From Lachnospiraceae bacterium (lineage in GTDB: Bacteria > Bacillota > Clostridia > Lachnospirales > Lachnospiraceae): 48,717 bases of DNA. The notes below the pieces were generated by a model. It saw nothing but the letters and a program-made list of their open reading frames with translations. It was not told the origin of the DNA and did no database searches. The position numbers and the translations under genes were made by a program. The first letter of the stretch is position 1. Each line of letters opens with the position of its first letter. The stretch spans positions 1 to 48,717 of the forward strand of contig JAILHY010000143.1 of the NCBI GenBank assembly GCA_024695575.1. The letters are read 5' to 3'. Positions 33,119 to 42,400 of the stretch are shown here, in pieces.

Positions 33119-33382
33119 TTGGCAAACATTAAATCTGCAAAGAAGCGTATTCTTGTAAACGAGACAAAGGCTGCTCGTAACAAAGCCATCAAGTCCGGAG
33201 TTAAGACCGCTGTAAAGAAGGTTTATGCTGCTATTGACGCCAATGATCAGGCTGCTGCAAAGGAAGCTTTAGTTAATGCTACTTCCGTTATGGATAAAGC
33301 TTGCCACAAGGGTGTTTATCACAAGAACACTGTAGCAAGAAAGGTATCCCGCCTGAGCGTTGCAGTTAATCAGATGGCATAA
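33119..33382 (+). CDS. rpsT: 30S ribosomal protein S20
   Basis: 87 residues, small-subunit protein that binds 16S rRNA. Sequence begins ANIKSAKKRILVNE after the initiator and ends LSVAVNQMA. The start is a TTG placed 5 bases after a perfect GGAGGTG. No ATG or GTG is available in frame at a sensible distance. E. coli rpsT also uses UUG, where it takes part in autoregulation. One of only two plus-strand genes in the window. Confidence 0.96.
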   Translation: MANIKSAKKRILVNETKAARNKAIKSGVKTAVKKVYAAIDANDQAAAKEALVNATSVMDKACHKGVYHKNTVARKVSRLSVAVNQMA

Positions 33383-33408
33383 TCGGACTAACGATACAAA
33401 ATATTAAA

Positions 33409-33446
33409 ACCCTGCTTGTACCCGTCATGCAAGCAGGGTTTTTTAT
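33409..33446 (+). terminator. Terminator of rpsT (bidirectional)
   Basis: ACCCTGCTTG/CAAGCAGGGT, a perfect 10-bp stem with an 11-base loop, followed by a T-run (33439-33446). The minus strand also shows a TTTT after the hairpin, so it may stop convergent transcription. Confidence 0.9.
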
Positions 33447-33461
33447 TACGCGGTGACTATA

Positions 33462-33560
33462 GTCGCACCCTTAACAGGGTGTGACAGAAGGAGAGCCACC
33501 GCATCAGAAATCAGCTTCGCTGATAGCGGTGGCCTACGTCATATCCCTGCGGGATATGAC
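33462..33560. repeat. Compact three-hairpin palindromic element between convergent genes
   Basis: Three consecutive inverted repeats fill the gap. 33462-33485 has a 10-bp stem GTCGCACCCT/AGGGTGTGAC (one G-T). 33495-33533 has outer arms GCCACCGC/GCGGTGGC enclosing ATCAGC-TTC-GCTGAT. 33538-33560 has a perfect 10-bp stem GTCATATCCC/GGGATATGAC with a 3-base loop and touches the stop codon of the EAL gene. It looks like a REP or small mobile palindromic element and not coding DNA. No transposase is nearby. Confidence 0.6.
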
Positions 33561-35455
33561 TAGAGCCACTCCTGTATAAATGTCAGCACTCTGTTCCTAG
33601 GCAGGGGTCTTGAGAAGTAGAATCCCTGTATATACTCTACCCCAAGCGCCTTGAATGCAAGGAACTGCTCTTCTGTTTCGATTCCCTCAACAACCACCTT
33701 CATACCGAGCTTGTGGATCATGTTGATGGTATATTCCGTAGTGATCTTAACCTTCTCAGATGTGAAATAGGAATCCACCATCTGCTTGTCCAGCTTGATA
33801 ATAGCCAACGGAAGATTGATGACATAGGAAAGATTGGAGTATCCGCTTCCGTAATCATCGAGCGAAAATCCCGAACCGTAATTGATAAGTTCGTTCATGT
33901 TCCGATCCATTGTAGCCTTGGAGCTTGCTATGGCGGTCTCCGTTATCTCAAAATTGATGCGATATGGCGGAACCTGATATTCACCCATGATATTCTTTAA
34001 GATCCTGCCCATATCCTCCTGCATGCACTGAACTACGGAAAGGTTTACTTCGATGTAATCAATGCCGTATTCCTCAACATGCATCCGCTGTATGAATTCG
34101 CAGACCTTTCTGAACACGATCTCACCAAGTTTTAAGATAAGTCCGTTCTTTTCCGCAAAAACAATGAAATCCGAAGGCATGATGAAATTGCCCTCTTCGT
34201 CATGTATACGTGCAAGGGCTTCCATTGAATTGAAACGCCCTTCTTTGATGTTGTATATGGGCTGATAATAAACCTCTACGCCGTCATGGGAGAACGCCCA
34301 CTCTAACGCCTGCTTAAGCTTAATGTTACGTTCGCGTCCCGCAAGCTCGTCCTCGTTGACATGAAGGATATCTCCCGAAATCCTCTTGGTGGATGCCTTG
34401 GCGAAATAATGAACAATCTCCTCAAGTTCGTCTTCGTCCTCGTACTTGGACACATCGTCGATATAGGAAAAAGAAGCATTGACCTCAACCGTAGCTTCCC
34501 CTACTGCCCAGGGCTGCGAAAATCTGCTTGAATACACTTCAAGCGCATTCTCCGCCGGGTCTCCCGTATTGGTTATAACACTGAAAACATTGTCTTCAAG
34601 TCTGAAAAGTGATGCGTGAGGAACATTATCCGTAAACTTGGACAAAGATCTTACGATGGTCTCAGTCGCCTTGTTACCGAAAATCTCGTTGACCCGTCCC
34701 GCGTCGGTAATGACGAAGGTGATGATGGCTTTCTTTTCCCGTTTCTTAATGTGTTCCGTAAGAATAGCCGAAAAGGCCTTGCCGTTAAACACATTGGTGG
34801 CATAATCAAGCCTGTACTCAGGGTTCTCAAGCTTACAGTACATATATACGCAGGCAAGTGACATTGCGAAACTTACGATAAGGAGCTGATTGTTAAGGAA
34901 CTGAATTAGAGCGGCCAGCATCCAGCAGATCATCCAGAAATAAATGGACGCCCGGGCCTTGGTATTGATGTCCCGATGCAGTATCAGCACAGTCAGAAGT
35001 GACCCTATGAGATAAAGAACACAAAGTGCATAGGTCATCATGACCGGAATACCCTCAGTATAAAGCTCTCCTTCCGAAACGTGGATCCCGATGGGGAAAA
35101 CAACCAGTGAAACAACCTGAATAACAAGAGGAACAAAAAGAAGCTTCTCTAACGACGAATCTATAACGTGCTTGATCTCCGCTGCGGAGAAAGTAGCGGA
35201 TGAATAGGCAACACCAACGATGGTATACAAATATGCCTTACAGATGATCTCGGTAGCATTCAGCCCGATGGTCGCTCTGTAATTGATGGCAAAGACCGAA
35301 GCTATATCAAAGATGATACTGAGAGTCACCGAAAAAAGAAGCCGGATGAAAGCCTTCTCTGCTGCGAAATTAAGTCTGCGCTGGGCAAGACTCATTGAAG
35401 CTACCACCAAAACCAGTACCAATCCTGCAAACTGAAACTGAACATTCCAGACCAT
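33560..35455 (-). CDS. Membrane c-di-GMP phosphodiesterase: seven-helix region, degenerate GGDEF, EAL
   Basis: 631 residues. About seven hydrophobic helices (1-205) form an N-terminal membrane sensor. The GGDEF-like domain (about 215-350) has no GGDEF signature; the spot reads FRLEDNVFSVI, so it is inactive. The EAL domain keeps MEALARI (near 410), INFEITETAIAS, DDYGSGYSN (near 531, DDFG variant) and VVVEGIETEEQ, consistent with activity. Start MVWNVQFQF has RBS GGAGGG. Terminated near the palindromic element. Confidence 0.88.
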   Translation of the reverse strand: MVWNVQFQFAGLVLVLVVASMSLAQRRLNFAAEKAFIRLLFSVTLSIIFDIASVFAINYRATIGLNATEIICKAYLYTIVGVAYSSATFSAAEIKHVIDSSLEKLLFVPLVIQVVSLVVFPIGIHVSEGELYTEGIPVMMTYALCVLYLIGSLLTVLILHRDINTKARASIYFWMICWMLAALIQFLNNQLLIVSFAMSLACVYMYCKLENPEYRLDYATNVFNGKAFSAILTEHIKKREKKAIITFVITDAGRVNEIFGNKATETIVRSLSKFTDNVPHASLFRLEDNVFSVITNTGDPAENALEVYSSRFSQPWAVGEATVEVNASFSYIDDVSKYEDEDELEEIVHYFAKASTKRISGDILHVNEDELAGRERNIKLKQALEWAFSHDGVEVYYQPIYNIKEGRFNSMEALARIHDEEGNFIMPSDFIVFAEKNGLILKLGEIVFRKVCEFIQRMHVEEYGIDYIEVNLSVVQCMQEDMGRILKNIMGEYQVPPYRINFEITETAIASSKATMDRNMNELINYGSGFSLDDYGSGYSNLSYVINLPLAIIKLDKQMVDSYFTSEKVKITTEYTINMIHKLGMKVVVEGIETEEQFLAFKALGVEYIQGFYFSRPLPRNRVLTFIQEWL

Positions 35456-35498
35456 AAGCCCTCCGGTTAACATCTGTATCTGATTAATACACCTTGTT

Positions 35499-35528
35499 AT
35501 TATATCATATCTGTCTATTCTATTACAA
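35499..35528 (-). promoter_or_regulatory. Promoter of the membrane EAL gene (extended -10)
   Basis: Minus-strand TTGTAA, 18-base spacer, TATAAT preceded by TGA, which makes an extended -10. It overlaps the last codons and stop of the upstream protease gene and is 44 bases before the EAL ATG. Confidence 0.6.
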
Positions 35529-36837
35529 TTGCCTGAGAATAAAACTGCTTAAAGCGCTTAATAAAGAGTTCAAGGTCATATTCCTTTATTCCCCGCATGG
35601 GATCCGAAACAATGGCCTTACCGTTAAAGGTGTCATAGCCGATAAGCACCATGCAGTGAAGATTTCCCTTCCAGGCAAGATATTCGCCGTCAACGACCCA
35701 CTGGATGGTAAACTCCGGATCCTGATTGATGTAGGATGTAGCCCAGACTATAACGGGCTTACCCGCTCTTATCTTTAGCATAAGGTCCTGAAAGGATGAG
35801 CCGGTGCGATCATAGGCCCGTAAGTCAGAGCCTGCATCGGAAAGATATCTGTTGGCGGTTTCAACTATAACGGGAGCGTAACAGCCGTAAGCATTGCCGT
35901 TTCGGGGATCTCCCACGAACTCTTCAAAGAAATTGGCCTGTCCCACGGGAGCCTTGGGAAGATAATCATCGGAAAGTTTTTCCTTGCTTATGTCAAAGCC
36001 AAGATAGTTTAAGACCGTAGCAAGGCTTGTAACCTCACAGCCGTTTGGCAGGGTCGGATTCTGGCTTATATACTTGACCGGCAGTTCAACTCTTTCTTCT
36101 TCCAGGGTTATATTCTCTGTAAGATATACGTCCTCACGGAACCTTCGAAACAAAGTGCCGTCCGCGTAAAGTACCACGTTATCGTCAGAAAGGAACTGAT
36201 ACTTACAATCCTCCGAAATACCAAGGCGTGTATATGCCTGCCAGGTATCCGAGGTCTCAATGGCCTCACCCTCCAGCAAAGGACTTTCGTAAAGCTTAAC
36301 GTTTTCTATGGCGTAGACCACATCATTTACCGGGCGGAATGTTACTCCATCCGTTTCCGAAGGTATCCTTACATAGCGATACACCGCCACATTGGGCGCA
36401 TCTCCCCTGTCTACCATGGAAAGAAAGCGCTCTCCCGTTTCGGTGGTGACAAGGGTAGTCTCCGGAACCACTTCGTCAATGTCTTCCTCGGTCTTAACCT
36501 CCACCACGTTGGTGTTTCCTTCCATGTGGGAATCGATGTATTCAACACTGGTCATCTGGGCAAGATATTTGGCTTCTTTTTCGGCCTCACGCTCCGCTTT
36601 CCTGCGGGCACGCTCTTCCCTCTTGACCATTCGGTAGGCCTGATAGTCCGTCCATTTGTCGGAGACAAAATCTCCCACGGAAACCGCAATCTCCTTAACC
36701 ACGGAAGCAACCGACCTGCCTGACCCGTCTTCATCAGAGGTCTTTGAATTACCGGCGCTGAAACGATATACGATTATAATAAGCAAAAGCACGGAAACAC
36801 TCAGGATCAGTGCCTTTATCTTTCTTTTGTCCGACAT
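35515..36837 (-). CDS. Membrane-anchored C39-like cysteine protease
   Basis: 440 residues. One transmembrane segment near residues 7-25 (ALILSVSVLLLIIIVYRF) places the rest outside the cell. A charged, coiled-coil-like region rich in Arg/Lys/Glu follows (REERARRKAEREAEKEAK), then a spacer and a Peptidase_C39_2-type domain: Cys in LPNGCEVTSLATVLNYLG, His in KGNLHCMVLIGYD, Asp in VSDPMRG. Such proteins are cell-surface proteases or peptidase-like of unknown substrate. The start ATG has no RBS but stands 6 bases from a TATAAT; a GTG 13 codons upstream is the alternative. Confidence 0.8.
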   Translation of the reverse strand: MSDKRKIKALILSVSVLLLIIIVYRFSAGNSKTSDEDGSGRSVASVVKEIAVSVGDFVSDKWTDYQAYRMVKREERARRKAEREAEKEAKYLAQMTSVEYIDSHMEGNTNVVEVKTEEDIDEVVPETTLVTTETGERFLSMVDRGDAPNVAVYRYVRIPSETDGVTFRPVNDVVYAIENVKLYESPLLEGEAIETSDTWQAYTRLGISEDCKYQFLSDDNVVLYADGTLFRRFREDVYLTENITLEEERVELPVKYISQNPTLPNGCEVTSLATVLNYLGFDISKEKLSDDYLPKAPVGQANFFEEFVGDPRNGNAYGCYAPVIVETANRYLSDAGSDLRAYDRTGSSFQDLMLKIRAGKPVIVWATSYINQDPEFTIQWVVDGEYLAWKGNLHCMVLIGYDTFNGKAIVSDPMRGIKEYDLELFIKRFKQFYSQAIVIE

Positions 36838-36843
36838 GTAAAT

Positions 36844-36849
36844 ATTATA
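36844..36849 (-). promoter_or_regulatory. -10 box directly before the protease start (possible leaderless mRNA)
   Basis: TATAAT on the minus strand with only 6 bases before the ATG, so transcription would start at or next to the start codon. A weak -35 (TTAAAA) lies 17 bases upstream within the preceding terminator loop. Confidence 0.45.
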
Positions 36850-36851
36850 AC

Positions 36852-36882
36852 AAAAAAAGAGGTGGATTTTAACCACCTCTTT
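36852..36882 (-). terminator. Terminator of the receiver/HD-GYP/hybrid-kinase operon
   Basis: AAAGAGGTGG/CCACCTCTTT, a perfect 10-bp stem with a 7-base loop, then a run of T on the minus strand. It follows the 45-residue ORF by 7 bases. Confidence 0.9.
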
Positions 36883-36888
36883 TCAGAT

Positions 36889-37026
36889 TCAGATCCTGAA
36901 GGAATCTACAAAACTCTCAATTCTGTCAGCGTTTACGGCTACCGTGTCGGCGCTGTCCTCAACGCTCTGGCTCTCGTTAGCCACATCCTTGGCCGAGTCT
37001 GCCGCGGTCTCAACAGTTGTCGTCAC
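36889..37026 (-). CDS. 45-residue helical ORF overlapping the HD-GYP stop codon
   Basis: GTG start overlaps the HD-GYP stop in GTGA. The chain, TTTVETAADSAKDVANESQ... ending RIESFVDSFRI, is entirely helix-like, acidic, and resembles the C-terminal tail of methyl-accepting chemotaxis proteins (Ala/Ser/Asn repeats, then a VxxFR/K-I end). It ends just before the operon terminator, and the codon use and lack of internal stops support coding. It may be a separately made small protein or a tail joined to the HD-GYP protein by -1 frameshifting. No RBS other than coupling. Confidence 0.5.
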   Translation of the reverse strand: MTTTVETAADSAKDVANESQSVEDSADTVAVNADRIESFVDSFRI

Positions 37027-39437
37027 TTTATCCTTATATCTGAAATGGCGCAGAGATTTCCCGTTATGGCAACATACACATTATCACAGTCCGCCGGGAC
37101 AACGCTCCTGCACTCTATGGCAATACCCGAATTTTCCGTGTCAAAGAAGATGCAGTTTCTTTTGCGATAGAAATTCACGATATAATCGAGGCCCTTTAAG
37201 TTCCTCTCCTTCCAGGAATCCCAGCCTGCAAAATCCTCGTTCTTACGGATCGAAAGGGTATTGTCCGCCTTACCTTCGTTTGTGGCGTCGTCACCGTCAA
37301 GCCTTATGCAGGCAAACTCACTGTAGTTCCTGCCGTTAACCGTACCGTCATCCGATGTATACAAAAGAATATAGGCACAGTGATGAACAAGGCGTGCAGT
37401 AGGAAGACTCTGGGTGTGGAAAAACAGTCTCATTCCGTCTTCAACAGGAATTCCGAGAGATGAAGTCTCCCTGTATCCGTCAACCTCAACATTGGGAAGA
37501 TCGCCGCATTTACGTTCAAAATAGTCAACTTCCGGCGCTATGCGCTCAATGTCGTCCTTATCCGCGGTCCTTCCGATCTCCTTAACTGAAGCGTTTCTGA
37601 TACTGCAATGCTCGCCCGTCACCCCAAGGAACACGTATCTGGTGGAATCGGGAAGTGCAACCGTTACTTTGGCATGAATACTTCTGCTGTCAATGGTAAG
37701 CTTTACGTGATCCTTGAAGCTTACCGCCTCTATCTCGTAGGTCTGCCAATCCGCAGCTTCTTTGTCAGCATCCGTGTTTACGTAGGTTTTGTTTGTGATA
37801 TCTATCTTAAGATTTCTGGCGGCAGTAGTTATATAGTGACCGTCAAGCCAGACCTCCGCATACTCAAAGTAATGAACATTCTTTATGTTACGGGCATTCC
37901 TGTGAACGCATCTGTCAAAGGAATCAAAAAGAATGATTGAAGGAATGGCCATTCTTTTGTCAAATCCCGCGTCAGGGCAGCTTTCGAACTTGATCTTAAT
38001 GTATTCGTGCTCAATTCGGATACCGTCGGAAACCAGCTCCTTATAGTTGTCAAAGTGCATTCTTTTAACTTTTGCAAGGTTGTTACGGTCCGCGGCTTCA
38101 ATGTTTTCTTCTTCCGATTCACGCATCATGTATTCAGCGTCACGGTCGATCATGTCAACCATGATATCTGCGATCTTGGGATCGAACCTGGTTCCCGCGC
38201 CCTTAACAAACTCGTCTCTTACGCGACCCTGGGCAAAAGGAGGCCTGTCGAATTTAAAGGAAGTCATCTCATCATAAGCATTGGCAACCGCCACTATCCT
38301 TCCGATAATAGGGATTGCCTCACCGCGGATTCCTTCCGGATAACCCTTTCCGTCATATCTTTCATGATGAGTCTTTGCCGCAACACTTAAGAAGGGGATC
38401 TCATTAACTTCCGAAAGGATCTTCCCTCCTGCTTCCGCGTGTTTCCTTATGAGTTCCTCCTCTGCCGCAGAAAGGTGCTCGTGCCTGCTTATGACGGTGT
38501 CGGGAATCTCAATCTTTCCTATATCATGAAGGAGCGCCGAACAGTAAACCTCATGGCTCTGAGATTCGCTCATTCCAAGAGCCTGAGCGATATCCATGGA
38601 GTACTCGGCCACTCTCTTAGAATGTCCCCTTGTGAATTTGTCGCGTGCATCAATGGCCTTAGCAAATACTTCCGCGGTCTGCTCGTAGGATCTTAAAACG
38701 GAGTCAACCAGGCTTCGGGCCGCATCCAGTTCCTGCTTCTGGGCCTTGGCGAGCTTTTCGTTCATCTCCATTATGGCAAACACGTAAAGTACAACACCCA
38801 TGCCAACTATGGACATATTGGTAAAAGAAACCCCGTAATACAAGGCCTGGAAAATGGAAGCCACCATGGGGATAACGGTAAAAAGAAGCACCGGGATACT
38901 GATATAAAGGCTCATCCTCGTAAAAAACTGTATCACCACGGAAAGCTGAATAAACAAAGCTATAAAGGGTATTGCATAGCAGATAAGGAAACCCGGTCCT
39001 CTCTGGTAGGCGTTGGTTTCGTCAAAGGTATAATAGATGCCCGTAAACTGAGAAATGATGACAAGGGCCCAGCCTATGCCGACTATCACTTCAACTATCT
39101 TAAGTCTCACGGGAGGCTTGGAGAGGCCTATCTCATTCCGACAAAGGTCACTGAGATACAGGTTAAAAGCATGCAGCACGGAAATGGTCATAAAGAACAC
39201 AAGGAAGTTGGATATCCGGACAAGCCAGTAGCCCTTGTTGCTTATATCTCCGTGGAACATGTATGCCAGTCTGTCGTTGTAAAGAAGGATCGCGGCGGAG
39301 AATTCCATATCCGCAATGGCAAGCTTTCTTTTACGGGGAAGAGATTTTGTAATAAGCGAAAAGATACCCACCACTGCACAGATGCTGGAAAGAGCGAGCA
39401 TTATATTCAGTTGGTATGCCTGTAATAACTCAAACAT
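37023..39437 (-). CDS. Membrane HD-GYP phosphodiesterase with large beta-rich C-terminal region
   Basis: 804 residues. About seven membrane helices (1-230), a coiled linker (KLAKAQKQELDAARSLVDS), then a full HD-GYP domain: GHSKRVAEYS, LLHDIGKIEIPD (near 301) and KTHHERYDGKGYPEG (near 354). This is a complete c-di-GMP hydrolase signature. Residues about 460-804 are unusual: two related beta-rich halves, each ending in a VYVAITG/VFLGVTG strand, unrecognised by me but resembling carbohydrate- or jelly-roll-type folds. It overlaps the hybrid kinase gene by 8 bases. Confidence 0.88.
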   Translation of the reverse strand: MFELLQAYQLNIMLALSSICAVVGIFSLITKSLPRKRKLAIADMEFSAAILLYNDRLAYMFHGDISNKGYWLVRISNFLVFFMTISVLHAFNLYLSDLCRNEIGLSKPPVRLKIVEVIVGIGWALVIISQFTGIYYTFDETNAYQRGPGFLICYAIPFIALFIQLSVVIQFFTRMSLYISIPVLLFTVIPMVASIFQALYYGVSFTNMSIVGMGVVLYVFAIMEMNEKLAKAQKQELDAARSLVDSVLRSYEQTAEVFAKAIDARDKFTRGHSKRVAEYSMDIAQALGMSESQSHEVYCSALLHDIGKIEIPDTVISRHEHLSAAEEELIRKHAEAGGKILSEVNEIPFLSVAAKTHHERYDGKGYPEGIRGEAIPIIGRIVAVANAYDEMTSFKFDRPPFAQGRVRDEFVKGAGTRFDPKIADIMVDMIDRDAEYMMRESEEENIEAADRNNLAKVKRMHFDNYKELVSDGIRIEHEYIKIKFESCPDAGFDKRMAIPSIILFDSFDRCVHRNARNIKNVHYFEYAEVWLDGHYITTAARNLKIDITNKTYVNTDADKEAADWQTYEIEAVSFKDHVKLTIDSRSIHAKVTVALPDSTRYVFLGVTGEHCSIRNASVKEIGRTADKDDIERIAPEVDYFERKCGDLPNVEVDGYRETSSLGIPVEDGMRLFFHTQSLPTARLVHHCAYILLYTSDDGTVNGRNYSEFACIRLDGDDATNEGKADNTLSIRKNEDFAGWDSWKERNLKGLDYIVNFYRKRNCIFFDTENSGIAIECRSVVPADCDNVYVAITGNLCAISDIRIK

Positions 39438-42400
39438 TGCCGATTACCTCTTCCATCTTATCCCAGTCAACATTCTTAAATGCCGTTTCGATCTCTGATA
39501 TGATCTGTTCGTCACGAGGCTGGAGTTTGAAATCATGAAGCTGCATAAGGATCATCTCAACAGAATCAAAATCCATCTGGGGAATAACGTCCTTAAGAGC
39601 CGAATATGCATCTTTAAGATCCGAAGGTGAGATATCGGGCTTAAAGAATTCGGTTTCTTCTTCCACGTCCACACGCTTAAGAATATCCTTGAATGCACGA
39701 TAGTCCGAAAGGACCTTATCCCTGTTAGCCTCAATATATTCCATATCTCCGGCATTGCCCGCATTCTCAAGGGCCTGGCAGGCTTCGGAAAGCTTAAGGG
39801 CACCTATGATCCTTGCGGAACTCTTAAGGGCATGAACCTTGACGGTAGCAAGCTTAAGGTCACCGTCCGCATAGGCTTTCTCAATAACCGCGGAATTGTC
39901 GTCGATATTATCGTAAAAGAGCTTAAGAGTAAAGGCATACTGGGAAGCACCGCCGGAGTTTTTGATACCGTCCTCCGCAGATATTCCCTCTGCTTCCTTC
40001 ACCCATTCAAGGTCCTCGGTAAGGGTGTTGTCTTCCTCGACCACATCCTCCTCCGTAGGCTTGGACATCATCTTTTCGGGAAGATGACGCATTATGGCAT
40101 GTTCAACCGCCACGATATCAATGGGCTTAGTAAGGTAACCGTTAAAGCCCTTGGATACGTAGAACTCCTCGCCGCCTGACGTAGCGTTGGCAGTAAGGGC
40201 ATATACGGGAAGATCCGGGTGAGTCTCACGAATCTTTTCAAGAGTCTCAAGCCCGTCCATTCCGGGCATCATATGGTCAAGAAGAACAACATTGAAATCG
40301 TTGGATGCGATCTTTGCAAGACACTCTTCGCCGCTTCCCGCGGTGGTAACGAATACCTTGGTAGGCTTTAGGAGTCCCTTGATGACATTTAAGTTCATGG
40401 GAGTATCGTCAACAACCAGTATGTCAGCATCCGGCGCAATGAAAGAAGGCTTGTATCCGCTCTTTCCGCCTTCGGGGCTTTCTTCGATAAATACGCCTAT
40501 TCCGGCGGAATCAACGATCTTTTGCTTAAGAGTAAAAATAAATTCGCTTCCTTCGCCGTAAACGCTCTCACACCAGAGTTTTCCGCCCATGAGCTCGGCA
40601 AACTGCTTTGAAATATCTAGTCCGAGACCTGTACCCTGAATATTGGAGTTCTTTACTTCATCAAGTCTCTCGTAGGCGGAGAAGAGCTTGTCGAGGTCTT
40701 CCTTCTTAACACCGATACCGGTATCCTTAACGGATATCTGCAGGGAAACTCCCGCTTCGGTTCTCTCGATAACTCTGATACTCAGCGTGAATCCGCCTTC
40801 ATCCGTATACTTGACCGCGTTTGTAAGAAGATTTAAAACGATCTGCTTTATTTTGCCTCCGTCGCCGTAAAGACGCCTGGGAAGGGTCTCATCGATCTCA
40901 AGGTCAAAGTAAAGCTTTCTGTCGTCGGCACGGCCCCTTATCATGGTGGTAAGGCCTCGCAAAAGCTCGACCGTATCATATTCCTGCTCCACAAGGTGCA
41001 TCTTGCCGGATTCGATCTTGGAAATGTCCAGGAGGTCGTTAATCAGGTTAAGGAGCGACTCCGATGCGTATTTGATGTTTCTCGCATAACCCGTAACAGG
41101 GCCGTAATACTCCCTGGATGCTGTCTTTGTGTCTTCTCTTAATATCATTTCGTCCATACCCATTATGGTATTGATGGGGGTACGGATCTCGTGGCTCATA
41201 TTGGCAAGGAACCTTGACTTGGCGGAATTGGCTCTCTCCGCTTCGTCCCTTGCTTCCTGTATCTGAACGTACTGTTTCTTGATGACGGTACCGGTAAGGA
41301 TACGCCAGACAGCTATTCCGATGGCAGCAATAAGAAACAGTATTCCGATAACCTGCACCGACTGTCTCTCAATGAAACCGGGTATCTTGACTATGGTGTA
41401 CTTTCGGCCCGTTATAACGTTTCTGTTGCGGGCATCCTTCACTTCGATGTGGAGGACATAATTTCCGTAATTAAGGCGTGTATATTCAAGGGCGGTCATT
41501 TTACTCTGGTTGGCAGTAATTCCGTCCTGATCGAGGCCTTCCAGATGCATGCTTACAAAGGGATCGGATACGGTATAATCAAGTACCGCCGGAACTATCT
41601 GGATACGCCCCGTACCTTCCGGAATCCTGTAGGTTCCGGTATGGTCCGGAAGAATCTCTTCGCCGTCGTAGGTTATGCTTCGCACTCCAACCTTGGGAAC
41701 GTTGGAGAAATTCTTAAAATTATTGATGTTTACGACTGAAACTCCGGTCTGCCCCGCAATATAGAGATTACCGGCATCATCAAGTCCGCTGTAGCAATGA
41801 CTGATGGGAACACTTGTAAGTCCGCCGGCAGTATCGTAAAGCTTGTATGACTTGATATCATCATGTATGGCGGATGTACCGTTCACAACGTAAATACCCA
41901 TGGATGAAAGGAACCAAAGGTCATCATTTTCGTTGACCACCACGTCAAAGTTATTGTTGTAAGGGAAAGACGAAACGTTTTCTATCTTGCCGTTACGAAT
42001 GTAATCCACAGAGCTTGAGGTAATGACCCAGATAACTCCGTGCTTTTCGTCCCTCTTAACGCGCATGATAACATCGCTTCCGAGACCGTCTTCCGTGCTT
42101 AAGTGGGTGACCTTGCCGTTCTTTATGATATAAAGCCCGTCGCCGTCACTTCCCGCTATGATCTCTCCGTCATCGCCCTCGCATATAGTGAGGATGACCA
42201 TATTACTGAGGCCGTCAGAGGAATTGTATATCCTGCCGACCTTGCCTTCCGTCACCACGGCTACACCCTTGTTGGTCCCCACCACGATTCTGCCGTCTTT
42301 CATTTCATAGGCGCATCTTATCTCATTGGTGGGCATACCCTGATAAACGTTTATGTCAGTAAGCTTACCGGCACGATCCAGCCACACCAGGCCGTGTCCA

